Source of the DNA: Batkoa obscura
Taxonomy: Eukaryota; Entomophthoromycota; Entomophthoromycetes; Entomophthorales; Batkoaceae
DNA: 64,000 bases
Direction of reading: 5' to 3'
Assembly (NCBI GenBank): GCA_030770535.1
Contig: JASVEC010000003.1
Location: 1,364,001 to 1,428,000 of the forward strand
Below are positions 11,046-21,533 of the stretch, one piece after another (position 1 is the stretch's first letter; every line of letters begins with the position of its first letter). The notes beneath the pieces were generated by a model. It made no database searches. It saw only the letters and a list, made by a program, of their open reading frames with translations, and was not told the origin of the DNA. A program made the position numbers and the translations under genes.

Positions 11046-11857
11046 GATTTTAATAATAAGATAAAGTGGTTTTTTGTTTAATTTTGCTCTCTTTCTTAAA
11101 GTAAAGATTTTGCATATTTTTCTAATTTGTTGAATGTGCTATGTAAGTCAATTTAATTTTGGTCTTTGTAGATTTTTAGTTTACAACTTATGTAAGGTTT
11201 CTTTCTACTATTGTTTTCAATATTCTTTTTGAAATGCTATTTTTAATTTTAAAGTTTAATTTAAATTTAACTATTAAAAGTTATATGATATCAACCTGTA
11301 TTAGTTTATAGCTATTTATTAAAACTACCATCTCCTTTTATTTATAACCTAACTATAAACCCTTTTTCTTTTTCTAATAACCCCTTAAAGCTTGGCTTTT
11401 AATATACAAAATTGATATTATTATACAGTAGTTTTAATAAATCAATTTACTCATTTGGGTCTTAAAGAAATAGAAATTAAACCTACCATAATATACGCTT
11501 ACATATTCATGTTATGTCACTATTAAACAAAGCTTTATACCAATTGTATATTATAATGTTAAGATTACTTTACGTTATTTGCGAAATAAGCTTAATTTTG
11601 ATTTAAGTCATGTATAAAATATACAAATATATAAAGTAGAATAAATTTAGATGAAATTTATTAAAATAAAAAAGATGGAACAGAATAAGATTATAAAACT
11701 CCGACTATAAATCTGCAGTAACTATAGTTTAAAAAACAAGATGATCCATCTTACTAAACACTTAATTTAACTACTAGTTTATATAATAAAGGAAGACAAT
11801 TTATTAATATTATTTTTAAAAAAGATTTGTTAAATTAATTCGTTTTTGATTTGTAAA
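11046..11857. other. Intergenic
   Basis: No reading frame, RNA gene or repeat recognised; pyrimidine-rich near 11040-11400. Confidence 0.4.
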
Positions 11858-12961
11858 TTATTTTGATGGTGGTGATGGCAATGGCTTAACCTTTGGCGAT
11901 GGTGATAAACTAGATGGAAGGCGAATAGGTGGTGTTGGTAAATGCCTATGCGGAACTGGTGAAGCTCTGATATCTCTTGATGCCAATGGTGGTGTACTAA
12001 GTTGAGAATGTGTGTTTGAGCTGGACGGCATATCATCTATTTTGATTTCTGGAGCTTGATTATTTGGTGAGCCACCTAGAGTTACATCATTGCTTGAAGG
12101 CGACTTAACAGAGCCTTTTGGGGTAGCTATTAATTTGTGATCTAATTCTATTTGCTCTCTTTCTAAATAATAATTTTTATAATGCAAATATCCAACAATA
12201 AATAACAGAACAATAGATAATCCAAATAAAGTATACGAAGTTATATTGACTGCTTTTGCTTTGGCACTTCTTTCAACCTTTAAAAGCGCTAACGTCCCAT
12301 TTAAAACTGCTATAATCCCAATTTGTAATAAATTAAACGCTGTACAAGGTATTACAATAATTTGAAAAGACTCGTTAAAAACAAAGCTCATACAGCCAAT
12401 AATAATTCCTAAAGCAATAGCGCATAGCAATAATACTATCTCAGAAGGCACTATTTTATAAAATAAATTCATTGCTGAAAACCCACCTGCGAATCCTATC
12501 ATCACTGGGCTATACTTTTTGAGACTTTTTACTGTTGTTAAAGATATACCTGATATCAGCGATATTAGTCCAGTGGTCCCTACTATACTCCAAAAAAAAC
12601 TTGTCGCAAATGGTCCGGTTGATTTAACTAAAACATAATATCCTTGAGAACCTATAGCAAACGTTATAGCACCTAAATGGAATTAATTTATTTAGTTTGA
12701 TTTTAGGCTGGTTGAGTTACCAAAGAAATAAGAAGTGGAAATAAACGTAACTAAATTCCTTGCCCTTATATTAGTTATTGCAATAGTTAGTCCAAATATA
12801 GCTCCTAAACCTCCAAATACTATATAAATGATACATGCCCAAACTAGAATAAAAGATTATTAGAAATTGAACTGCATGTAAAGTATATCAAGCTTTTGAA
12901 TTATCTTTGCTCATTTTTACTTACATCCGATATTGGTATAGTAAATATCAAAATTTGCCAT
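11858..12961 (-). CDS. DUF4203/TMEM198-like membrane protein with a Pro-rich tail (3 exons)
   Basis: Exons 12925-12961, 12721-12843 and 11858-12672; introns 12844-12923 (80 nt, GTAAGT...TTCTAG) and 12673-12720 (48 nt, GTAACT...TTTAG). The exons sum to 975 nt, giving 324 aa. About seven hydrophobic segments fill residues ~10-225, starting FWACIIYIVFGGLGAIFG, with Gly-rich helices (MMIGFAGGFSAMN) in the middle. This is the arrangement of the DUF4203/TMEM198 group, of which it is a diverged member. A short charged loop follows, then a ~100-residue cytosolic-type tail rich in Ser and Pro (PPLASRD, PTPPIRLPSS, SPSPKVKPLPSPPSK), which could bind SH3-type partners. None of the other family members in the window has such a tail. 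Animal TMEM198 is linked to Wnt receptor phosphorylation; no fungal role is established. Confidence 0.75.
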
Positions 12962-13233
12962 TGGTATTTTTACTTTGAAATAAACGAAGGGGTATAATAA
13001 TTATGGAATGAAGTGATAAAAAATTAATGTTGGAATTGGAATTTTAACTTGTAAAATTGATGCTATTGAATTTTATCTATTATTCCTAATTTTTTCAAAT
13101 GAACATAAATTAATAGAAAAAAATAAAAAGATAAAAGTATAAATGAATTATAAATTATTAAAAAAATTAAGTATTTTTTTTCTCGTTAAAAATTACCCTC
13201 AATTGGCTAATCTTTATTTGCTCAAAATAAACG

Positions 13234-13329
13234 AAGTTTTATTTAACTGTTCGAGAAACCTTGCCAATAAGTTAAATTAATCAAGGTTTTCGAAGTTACG
13301 CAAGTAATTTATGCAATTAAATAGAACTT
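13234..13329. repeat. 96-bp nested palindrome (MITE-like)
   Basis: Ends AAGTTTTATTTAACTG and its near-complement CAATTAAATAGAACTT (14 of 16 pair). Inside sits a second inverted pair, TCGAGAAACCTTG / CAAGGTTTTCGA. The whole unit could fold into one long hairpin. Confidence 0.5.
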
Positions 13330-14234
13330 TTATTAAAAATGAATAGTAATAGTAATATTAGAATTCTATTAAAATGTTTTATTATTATCAGTAAATGGGA
13401 ATGTAGCTATTCATTCTAACCTGCCACCTTTAATTTCTATTTTTAAATCAAAAATTGTACATAATTCTATTTTTAGATTTAAATGAAGCACAATAAGATG
13501 ATAACTTTCCCATTGAAATTAATATTATTGAAAACTTCCTCCTTTATTGAGATGGTTAAAATTATCAAAACATGAAAATGGGTTAGTACTTTGTTATGAT
13601 ATTAAATTTCATTGCTTTTTCTTCCAAAAATGACATAATAAATGTCTGAATTAATGAAGTATTCAACTTTTACATTAAAATAGCAAAAACATAATTTAAA
13701 AAATGAGGATTTAACGTAAAACTTTAAAATATTAAAATAAAGCCACCTTTTGTTATATAATAAGTCATTATTAAAATAATAAAATGAAGTTAGCAACCAG
13801 TAAATAATATGATTTTTTAAATATTATCAACAAATAATTTATTTTTTACTTTAATTTTACTTTAACTGTTTTTTAACTGTAACTTTTTGGGATAATTACA
13901 AGTCATTAAATCATATGGGCAAAACTATCCAATCAGAATAGATCATTGGATTTTAAAAAGTCATCTTTTTATATTGTTCGTTTTGGAAGGAGTTGAATTT
14001 TACATTTTTTTTATCATACAGCATTTTTTACAAGCACAGCTGTTGCAGCTCTTTTATGAACTAGCTAGAGGTAGTTTATATAGTAAAATTGTTTTCTAAA
14101 GATTCAATTGATGGTTAATGCGGATATTTTGATGAATTTTGGTATATATTTTATTTTAAAATGAACAGTTAACTATCTACAAAAAAACTGCAATAGCCAA
14201 AAGCAACGCTTATAAAAAATAACATGTGTATGAT

Positions 14235-14608
14235 ATATGTCGTTAAGTTTATACTAGAAGGTCTTACTTGTCAAACAAAAATACATCTTTGACAAATAAA
14301 AAGATCTTTGCTAAATATTTAGCAAAGATTTATCTTAATTTTATTTTTGCAACTGTATTAGGGCTTAATTATCGGTTTGTTTAAGACTAAAATTTTTCTA
14401 AAACCATGTTGAATTGTGGATTAAGCTTTTAAAAACTAAGTTGACGAATATTTCGCCTTGAAATTACCGCAATTTTGATCACAATAAAGTTGCAAAGTTG
14501 CAATAAAAGTAAACGCCTCTTTAATATTTAGCTTCAAAGCTTTTTATTTGTCAAAGATGTATTTTTCTTTGACAAGTAAGACCTTTTAGCATAAACTTAA
14601 TGACATAT
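14235..14608. mobile_element. Foldback-type element with 69-bp inverted repeats
   Basis: Left arm 14235-14303 and right arm 14540-14608 are inverted copies differing at only 4 of 69 positions. The 236-bp centre has no reading frame and begins with a perfect 26-bp palindrome (14304-14329). Long inverted repeats around a short non-coding centre are typical of foldback/MITE elements. Confidence 0.6.
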
Positions 14609-14981
14609 TTGTATATAAAATAAAAACAATTTTTTCAGAATTTAAATCGACTAAAAATAGTCAAAATATTGGGACAAAAAAGGTATTTATATTGTAAATA
14701 CATTTAGTAACTATTTTTCATTTAGTTTATAATAACAAAATCGATTCGTTTTTAAACATAGGTTAGCCTTATGTCTCGTTTTACTTCTATAAAAAAATTT
14801 GGAGTTTGTGTCCTTATATACTAATAGCTAAATATAGACATGGTAATTTTATATTGTACTATCAACCCAATTTAAACTTAGGTCAGCATTTAGAGCTTTG
14901 TATTTTCTGAGTATAGAAACAGAAAGGGTCATCATGATTACGTTCAGCTAATTTAAAAATAAAAATACTTGATCCACGTTT

Positions 14982-15093
14982 AACCCTTTGGGTACCAGAT
15001 ATTCAATCTTTTAGTGTTTGAGTGGATCCTAATATCAAATTTATTTTGTCAATTGTATCATCATATTTTTCGAAATTCAATACCCAAAGGGTT
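14982..15093. repeat. 112-bp element with perfect 13-bp terminal inverted repeats
   Basis: AACCCTTTGGGTA at the left end and its exact complement at the right end. No coding capacity. Confidence 0.5.
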
Positions 15094-15210
15094 ATTTTGA
15101 TTTAAACTACGTAAGCAATGTTCATCATTTTATTTTGATTTAAAACCATATGCGAGCAATGTTCATCATAATTGAATTTTAAATAATAAAAATTTAGTGA
15201 GCAATATTCG
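15093..15210. repeat. Diverged tandem repeat, ~40-bp unit
   Basis: Two clear copies of TTATTTTGATTTAAA ... GCAATGTTCATCAT and a third degenerate one ending GAGCAATATTCGTCC, directly abutting the element at 14982-15093. Confidence 0.4.
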
Positions 15211-15305
15211 TCCACGGTGCTCAAGTGGTTAAAGGATTCAAATAGAGATGCAACACTGATAGCAATAACTAAAACAAATAATAATAAAGTTATAAATAAT
15301 TTTTA

Positions 15306-16510
15306 TTACTGATAAGAATTTACTAGTTGTTTTAAATCTTTAACAACTTGTTCCCAAACCTTGTATAGATTAAAAGCAGTTTCTGTGCTATAAGCTTTAT
15401 AGTAATTAGCCGGGTTCCAAGTAAATTCTAATGGACGAAGCTTCTTAAATCTAGAAGAATAAGCCTCTCTAACACTGAAGCGAACATCGCCTTTAATCGA
15501 AAGTGGTTGTAGAGCAGCTAGATTTTTATCTAAACTAGCATTTTTTAAGCTATCTAAAAGACTATCAATATAATAAACGGTACCACCAGCAAGGGAACCA
15601 ATAGTGGCATCTTTGTTTTTAAGACCACCAAAAGCATAACTCTCAACGTTGTGGAACCCTTGCATACCGTTATTTAGTAAAGTGCAAGTAGATTAACAGA
15701 TAGAGTTGAAAACTAAAGCAATGTTTTCAGTTTTAAGTGGTTTTTTGTCATTAACTAATAAATATCTTAATGAATTGACGCCACATTTTTCTTAGAATTG
15801 AGGAGTATACTGGCTTTTTCTATTATTACCACGATAATAGATCTTGGTGTTAGCAAATGGCTTCCCATCAGGTTGGTTATAGTCGATTGGATTAAAAAAG
15901 CCATTAGTATCATTTCGAGTAAGCTTAACAAGTAAAGGATAATAGTGTATGTCAGTATTAAAAAATTAGTAGAAGCATTTGGGAAGGAATAATCTAACAC
16001 ATTACAACCCCAAAAAATGGTGCCACCACCATTATTACTTATATATAATACTAATTTTTGACTTATCGACTTTTAAGTGCCTTCAAACTATCAATAGTCT
16101 CATTATACCAATCAGATTTTTGTTCAGCTGAAAAGGTAGAAATGTGAATAATACCTATATCATCGGATAAAATGTAAGTTTTTACATAAGTATCATAAAC
16201 AATTACGGTTAAAAGCGGGTTAATCAATCTAGAGTCTTTAAATTCAATTGGAGCTTCAATCGGGATTTTCTTAAGTTCTGGTACTTCTGATAATTGGAAC
16301 TTATTATCACCTCCTTCAAGATTTATTCCTATGAGAGCATCAAGATCAATCACTTCACAATTGTCGTCATAAAAAGACTTAGCATCAGTAAATGGCTTTT
16401 GTACATTTGGAGTAGCAATATAAGTTACAACTACTTCTTTCTCACCATTACCAGCACGAATTCTAAATTTTAAAAATTCATACGAGAGTTGACATCTCTT
16501 GAAGTACCAA
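15306..16510 (-). pseudogene. Broken unrecognised protein gene
   Basis: Three blocks of protein-like sequence follow one another on the minus strand in different frames: ~16510-16063 (with GNGEKEVVVTYIATPN and YVKTYILSDDIGIIHIS), ~16030-15720 (with GGGTIFWGCNVLDYS and YNQPDGKPFANTKIYY) and 15665-15306 (with GSLAGGTVYYIDSLLDSL and FTWNPANYYKAYSTETAFNLYKVW). Codon use and composition are more gene-like than the surroundings, so these are remains of one ~400-residue protein with several breaks. I cannot assign a family. A MITE lies just upstream (16571-16669), where its promoter would have been. Confidence 0.6.
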
Positions 16511-16570
16511 CCTGATGTTTAGTATATTCTTAAACAAATTTTTTTAGTACACTTTATATAAAGTATATAT

Positions 16571-16669
16571 GGGGATGTATTTTTGTATTTAAGAATTTTA
16601 CTGACGATTTTTCCGCTCAAATAGCACTTAAAAAACGGAAAAAGTGATGAAGCCAAAAAATACATCCTC
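16571..16669 (+). mobile_element. MITE family A, copy 4
   Basis: Forward, near-consensus copy: GGGGATGTATTTTTGTA ... ATACATCCTC, flanked on both sides by ATAT. Confidence 0.9.
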
Positions 16670-16779
16670 ATATATATTTAACGTTATTTAATTTAAACAA
16701 ATAAATAAATAATAATTTCATTTTTTAAAATATCAATATAAGTAAATGCTATAACTGTTTAAATTTAATTATGCAATGA

Positions 16780-17260
16780 TGTGAAAGTTGGTACTCAGTG
16801 GTAGGAGTTAAAAACAGTTCTTGGTTGATCAACTTGCCTTGAGTCGAAGGGTCTTAGTTTATGTAACTAAGATAGACTTAAATGAATAAGAATAATACGT
16901 AATAAGTTACGAACTATGTAAAACAAATAGAATAGACAATACTACTGTAAAATCTACGTAAGATGTTGTCAGAAAGACTTAGTGGCTTTATTAATAGTAC
17001 GATATTAGGGAGTAATTCAGTTAAAAAGCCTCGAGTTATCATGTTGAAGAATCTCTTTTATACTCCAACTGGGTGGCTATATATAAGGAGCATTATAACA
17101 GTTATTCCTTATTATAGTTGCCAAGTATGGAGATTAAAACATTGACAATAAGTTCTTCGCGATTACGTGGTAGCAATTCTCACAGCAAATCTAAATAAGG
17201 AACTCTGAATTGATTATTATATTGTAATTAATCCTAGAGCTAATGAAGCGATATTTCACA
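16780..17260 (-). mobile_element. Solo LTR of a retrotransposon
   Basis: About 480 bp with TGTGAAA/TTTCACA inverted ends (TG...CA). It is homologous to 53362-53827 and to the LTR at 63100-63567 that is followed by a primer-binding site, which sets its orientation (minus). No internal region remains beside it. Flanks show no clear target duplication, so it may have arisen by recombination between different copies. Fossil; diverged from the other two, so not recent. Confidence 0.75.
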
Positions 17261-17319
17261 ATACTTAAAAAAACATATTTAATAAAACTATTAAAAAATT
17301 AAATAGCAAAAGTTGTATA

Positions 17320-18227
17320 ATGATTTTAGATTTTAAACAAAATATGAAAATAAAAACAAGACTAGATCTGATAAATCTAGATCATTATAATAAACAAGTT
17401 ATATTAATATTAGGGTTTGGTATTTTATATTTAAAAAATGATGAAATAATAGGCAAAGTTTATTTTGATTATTTATTTGAAATACTAAATTATGATTCGG
17501 TATATGCAGGAGATTGTTTAATTAATTCAACACCTAAAAAGCTTTTATTTAAGAAGATTATAAAAATTTTTATATATGCAGATACAGGAAATCATTTTAA
17601 ATCTTAAAAGTTTTTATATTACATATTTAAAAAAATTCATAAAATAAATAATAGTTTAAAAATTGACCTTAATTTTTTTGCTGAGCATCATGGAAAAAGT
17701 ATAGTTGATGGACATTTTAGAAATTTTTTACAATGGGGAAATAGTTTTAAAGCATTAAGTAAAATAAAAAATATTAATTAATTAACTTCAAAATCTGAGA
17801 TTTTTATTTATGAGCATAATAAAATTAATAACTCAACTGTTAATAACGGGAAAACAAATATAATTTTTAAAAAGTATGAAAGAGACAAAGATATAAAAAT
17901 AAAAATAAAAATAAAAATAAAAATAAAAATAAAAATAAAAATAAAAATAAAAATAAAAATAAAAATAAAAATACAAGGTATTAAAAAGTATCTACATTTT
18001 ATTAAACGTGATAATAAACTACACTGTTATCCAGTATCTGATAGATCAAAAAAAAGCGATATAATTTCAATTAAAGTTATAGAGTCTATAGAAAATAGAA
18101 AAATTAAAAGATCAACCCCAGCTTATGTTACAAAAATAACTGAAAATTTAAAAGTTTCAATATTTAGTAAGCAAGTAAGTAGCTTATTAGATGATAGAAA
18201 TCAATTATTAAATGTCAATATTACTTA
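17320..18227 (+). pseudogene. Transposase-like relic, family unassigned
   Basis: One frame runs the whole length but contains two in-frame stops, the first at 17605-17607 just after DTGNHFKS. Conserved-looking blocks are YAGDCLINSTPKKLLF, IYADTGNHFKS and NFFAEHHGKSIVDGHF. The Asp of ADTG and the HHGKSxVDGHF block look like catalytic parts of an RNase H-like DDE transposase; I infer this and cannot name a superfamily. A later (ATAAAA)n run inserts a Lys-Ile repeat. The last ~33 codons (KITENLKVSIFSKQVSSLL...) are also found, complete to the stop, in the second copy at 62990-63093. Not functional here. Confidence 0.55.
17892..17972 (+). repeat. (ATAAAA)n microsatellite inside the transposase relic
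   Basis: About 13 uninterrupted hexamers, read in frame as alternating Ile-Lys. Confidence 0.85.
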
Positions 18228-18253
18228 AATTATTGATAGCTAAGTTAATAAAT

Positions 18254-18351
18254 GGGGACGTATTTTTTTGTTTAAGAATTTTACTAACAATCTTTCCGCT
18301 CAAATAGCACTCAAGAAGTGTAAAAAATAGTCAAGCTAAAAAAACACCCCC
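18254..18351 (+). mobile_element. MITE family A, copy 5, nested in the DNA transposon
   Basis: Bounded by AAAT on both sides (18250-18253 and 18352-18355). The second copy of the host transposon has the uninterrupted sequence with one AAAT (reverse complement at ~62961-62980). This is an empty site that fixes the insertion ends and indicates a 4-bp target duplication. Confidence 0.9.
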
Positions 18352-18866
18352 AAATAGTCAAAGAGCAAGTAACTGTAATAATAAACAAAAACTATTATTA
18401 TATTGCTTGTATTATATAGGGATGGTTAATTATAGTTTTGGGGCTAACCGCTCCCTCCCATACAGCTATTTATTAACTTAGTAATATATTAATAATGTAA
18501 TTACAACATTAAAATTATTTATTTATTTGATAGCAAATCTGCAATGTTGGCTATAAAGCAGTCAATAATAAATATTTTTTGATGAAGTTTTATAAAAATA
18601 TATATTTACCTGCATATTACAACTTTGATTAATATCGCTATATAGGCTATATTGGTAAAAGCCTTGCTAATCCGGGAATTTATATTAAATTTAATAAAAA
18701 TTCCGTTAACTTACAATATAACTTATAATAAAATAATTTAAAACTGTGTCGGGTACTTTTGGTTTTTAATAAAGAATTTATTTCTACAGAACTTTGAGTA
18801 AAGTTTTTAAGATATAATATTTAAAAATTGGATAAAAAAATGAAACTAATTCAGACATCCCCAAAT

Positions 18867-20777
18867 CTTGAAACTTGAATAAATAAAATGCAGGTATAAA
18901 AAACTTTTAATTGTAAACTGTTTAAAAAGGTAAAAAACATATTTTGATGTAAACAATATAAAAAAAACCAAAATAGTATTAAATTTAATTACTATTGTGA
19001 AATTACGGATTTTTTGAACCTGTATGGCTTTAGTATAATAGTAAAAATAAAACTTATAAATAAATGAGTGATAGTACAAACAAACATTGGCTAAGTTTAT
19101 TTGGAGATTGAGATTTGTTATATCTGCTAATTCGTATTACTTTTAAATATAACTTTTATAACTTCTTGAAATATCGGATTTATCTTCTCCCAAGCTTTAT
19201 CATTATTGTAATTTAATACTTGAACTAATGATTAATAACTCCATTACTATTTTTGAGTCGACCACACTATAATAAGTAATTTCACCATAGCAAAGATGAG
19301 TTATTGAAAACGGGTACTGAAGGGTCATGAAACCAAATTGTGCGATATTAATTCGAAAATTGTTATAAGTTTATTTATACGTTTAGTGATATTCTTCTTT
19401 ATTTGTTAACTTCATTGAACAAAATTAAGTTCTTTAATTCTATGTATTTAAACAATTTAGTCTCTAATTATTCCGACACATAAAACATGTCATTAATAGT
19501 TATAAATATGACATGAAAAGGAGGCTATATGTATTTTTTTGAAATTGAAGGAAAGTATAGTTAAAGTATATTTAAAGCACAAAACCACATAAGTTAAGTG
19601 AGTCTAATTGATAATTGAGATTCTATGATATTAGTATTAAACTAAGCCCAGAATTTAGTTGAATAAGTACTATATTTTTATGTTTCTGGATTTAAATCTA
19701 GTTGTACTTCGACATTTGTGATAACAGTTATTCTGAGAATGAGACAATTTTAGTAGGGTATGATGTTTTTTTTGGTTTCATCACTTTTTGCATTTTTTAA
19801 GCACTATTTGAGCGGAAAGATTGTTGCTGAAATTCTTAAACAAAAAAATACATCCTCATATTGCTAATTTTTTAGAGGGCTTGATACAAAAACTTTAGTG
19901 ATTTGTTAACCAAGGTAAAAGTTGTTTAAACAAAAACAGCAATAATGCTAATGTACCTTAGCAGATTAAAATAAACCACTATTATTTTATAGTTTAATAA
20001 CTGTTTTATTTTTAAATTGTGTTTTCCTATAAAAATTCCAGTTATAGCTTACACCAAAGCTTTTCTACTTAATAATAATAAAAAATCTATTGTTTTTAGC
20101 CTCGCCACTTTCTTAATTTCATTACTATATTGGTGCATTACCAAAAAGATAACTAACATTCCTTTTTTACTACTATTGTATTATCCGCCTTTTAATAAAA
20201 TAAAAAGTTTAAAAGAACAGTAGGATTTATCATGAGAGAATAGTAGAGAGTGATAAACTTGAATTGGGGTACTCTATATTAATACAGTAAAATACACTTT
20301 TAAGAAATAATCTCAATTCTAATTATAGAAATAATTATCAATGTATAGAAAAAAGATTCAGCATTCTATTAATTATATCCTTTCTAGCATTCATATAGTT
20401 TTATTTTAAATAAAATATTTACAATCTCAATATATTACTTTATAATAAGAAGGCTAATGGCGTAAAAATTAATAGAAACATATTAGCGTTGTTTAGGTTT
20501 TATTACTGTATATATTAAATAATTTAAAAAAGCTAAATAAATATTGTTTATTTTTAAATTTGTTATTGTAAAAATAAACTATGCAATTTAAAAAATCTGA
20601 GTTAAAATTAAGTGAACTGGATAAAAGTTATTTTGGATTTTCGGAATTTAGTAAATTGAAAAATTCTTGGATTCTTTCTTTAAGAATAAACTCGCTAATT
20701 CTTGAAAATAGGGGACTATATATACTTTCAAAAAGAAACAACTTATCGTATTACATTATCAAAAATAATTCAAATCG
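18867..20777. other. Intergenic, 1.9 kb
   Basis: AT-rich with a MITE at 19762-19857. A 66-codon frame at 20581-20781 overlaps the start of the downstream regulator (TGA/ATG overlap) and could be an upstream ORF, but shows no domain. Nothing else supported. Confidence 0.4.
19762..19857 (-). mobile_element. MITE family A, copy 6
   Basis: Reverse copy: GATGTTTTTTTTGGTTTCATC ... AATACATCCTC; the left-hand end is slightly eroded. Confidence 0.85.
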
Positions 20778-21533
20778 ATGAGTACTTCAACTAAGCTAAA
20801 GTCTAAGAAAAATTGTGTTCAAGCTTGCGATGGATGTAAAGTAAAAAAGAGAAAATGTGTAAAGGCAGAGGACGCAATATGTAAAAACTGCAAAAGGCTA
20901 GGCAGCGTATGCACTTATTTAATAAAAAATAACAAACGTGGAAATTCAGGAAATTATAAAAAGAAGTTAGCTTCTACCCCAATGATAGAGGAATCTATGG
21001 TAAGCTATCTAACGAACTCTAGCGATCGCTTTTCTGCTAATACAAGCCCTGAAACTCAATTTACTTCTGCTCCTACTTCTTATACGAATATACCATTATC
21101 TTACCGCAATCGAAGCCCTTTATGTTTGGGAGTAAATTCATTGGATCCAAACCTACCGAATGGCACTTTTTTTGACTATGACATGGAACTAAGTGGATAT
21201 GTAATTAAAGAATATGAGCTAGAAGATTTATTCAAATTAAGCGAAAATTTCCATAAAATACCAAATATCAATTTAATTTCGGTAATATCTGAGCAACAAA
21301 TTAGAGATCTAAGGTTTATACCTTTGACTAATTCAATCCTATTATTATTATACTCTTTAGCTTCAATTACACAGTATTACAGTGATCCCTTAGATATGAA
21401 AGAAGTTTCAGTTTTATATAATAAGAGTCTTAAGCTGTTCCCAGATTGCTCCAATGTTCCCGAAATTGAAACGCCAGTAGTAAATACAGCTGTCTTTATT
21501 TTAAATTGCTTATACTGTAACCTAAATATGTAA
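20778..21533 (+). CDS. Zn2Cys6 binuclear-cluster transcription factor, short
   Basis: 251 aa. An N-terminal Zn2Cys6 cluster has Cys17, 20, 27, 35, 38 and 45 (CX2CX6CX7CX2CX6C) with the basic KVKKRK between Cys20 and Cys27, followed by a Lys-rich linker (KNNKRGNSGNYKKK). This fungus-specific domain binds DNA with CGG-type half sites. A Ser/Thr-rich linker follows, then a helical region from ~140 (IKEYELEDLFKLSENFH, NSILLLLYSLASITQYYSD) that looks like the start of the usual regulatory domain. Typical members have 500-900 aa, so this one is short: either truncated, a compact variant, or continued through an intron I could not place after CNLNM. Nuclear regulator; target genes unknown. Confidence 0.8.
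   Translation: MSTSTKLKSKKNCVQACDGCKVKKRKCVKAEDAICKNCKRLGSVCTYLIKNNKRGNSGNYKKKLASTPMIEESMVSYLTNSSDRFSANTSPETQFTSAPTSYTNIPLSYRNRSPLCLGVNSLDPNLPNGTFFDYDMELSGYVIKEYELEDLFKLSENFHKIPNINLISVISEQQIRDLRFIPLTNSILLLLYSLASITQYYSDPLDMKEVSVLYNKSLKLFPDCSNVPEIETPVVNTAVFILNCLYCNLNM

Larger units (their letters stand above)
12962..15305. other. Gene-free stretch with several palindromic elements
   Basis: 2.3 kb without a supported gene. It holds three separate inverted-repeat elements (13234-13329, 14235-14608, 14982-15093), short tandem copies at 15093-15210 and a relic related to the element at 58982-59135 (around 14037-14185). Confidence 0.5.
17313..18862 (+). mobile_element. Decayed DNA transposon with transposase relic (parent-like element of MITE family A)
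   Basis: The right end is CATCCCC at 18862 followed by AAAT. Its last ~45 bp (read inward, GGGGATGTCTGAATTAGTTTCAT...) closely resemble the ends of MITE family A. A second copy lies inverted at 62543-63099. The element contains a transposase-like frame (17320-18227), ~600 bp of 3' non-coding DNA shared with the second copy, and a nested MITE (18254-18351). This copy carries ~80 bp at about 18740-18820 that the other lacks. The left end is not identified; it is probably lost or interrupted near the solo LTR. Confidence 0.65.

Noticed and set aside
15208-15240. tRNA-like 5' half (GTGCTCAAGTGGTTAAAGG)
   Set aside because: Resembles a tRNA D arm/A box, but no anticodon stem, B box or acceptor pairing follows.
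16963-17145. 60-codon frame, also present at 63199-63384
   Set aside because: Lies on the antisense strand of the LTR; shared only because the LTRs are homologous.
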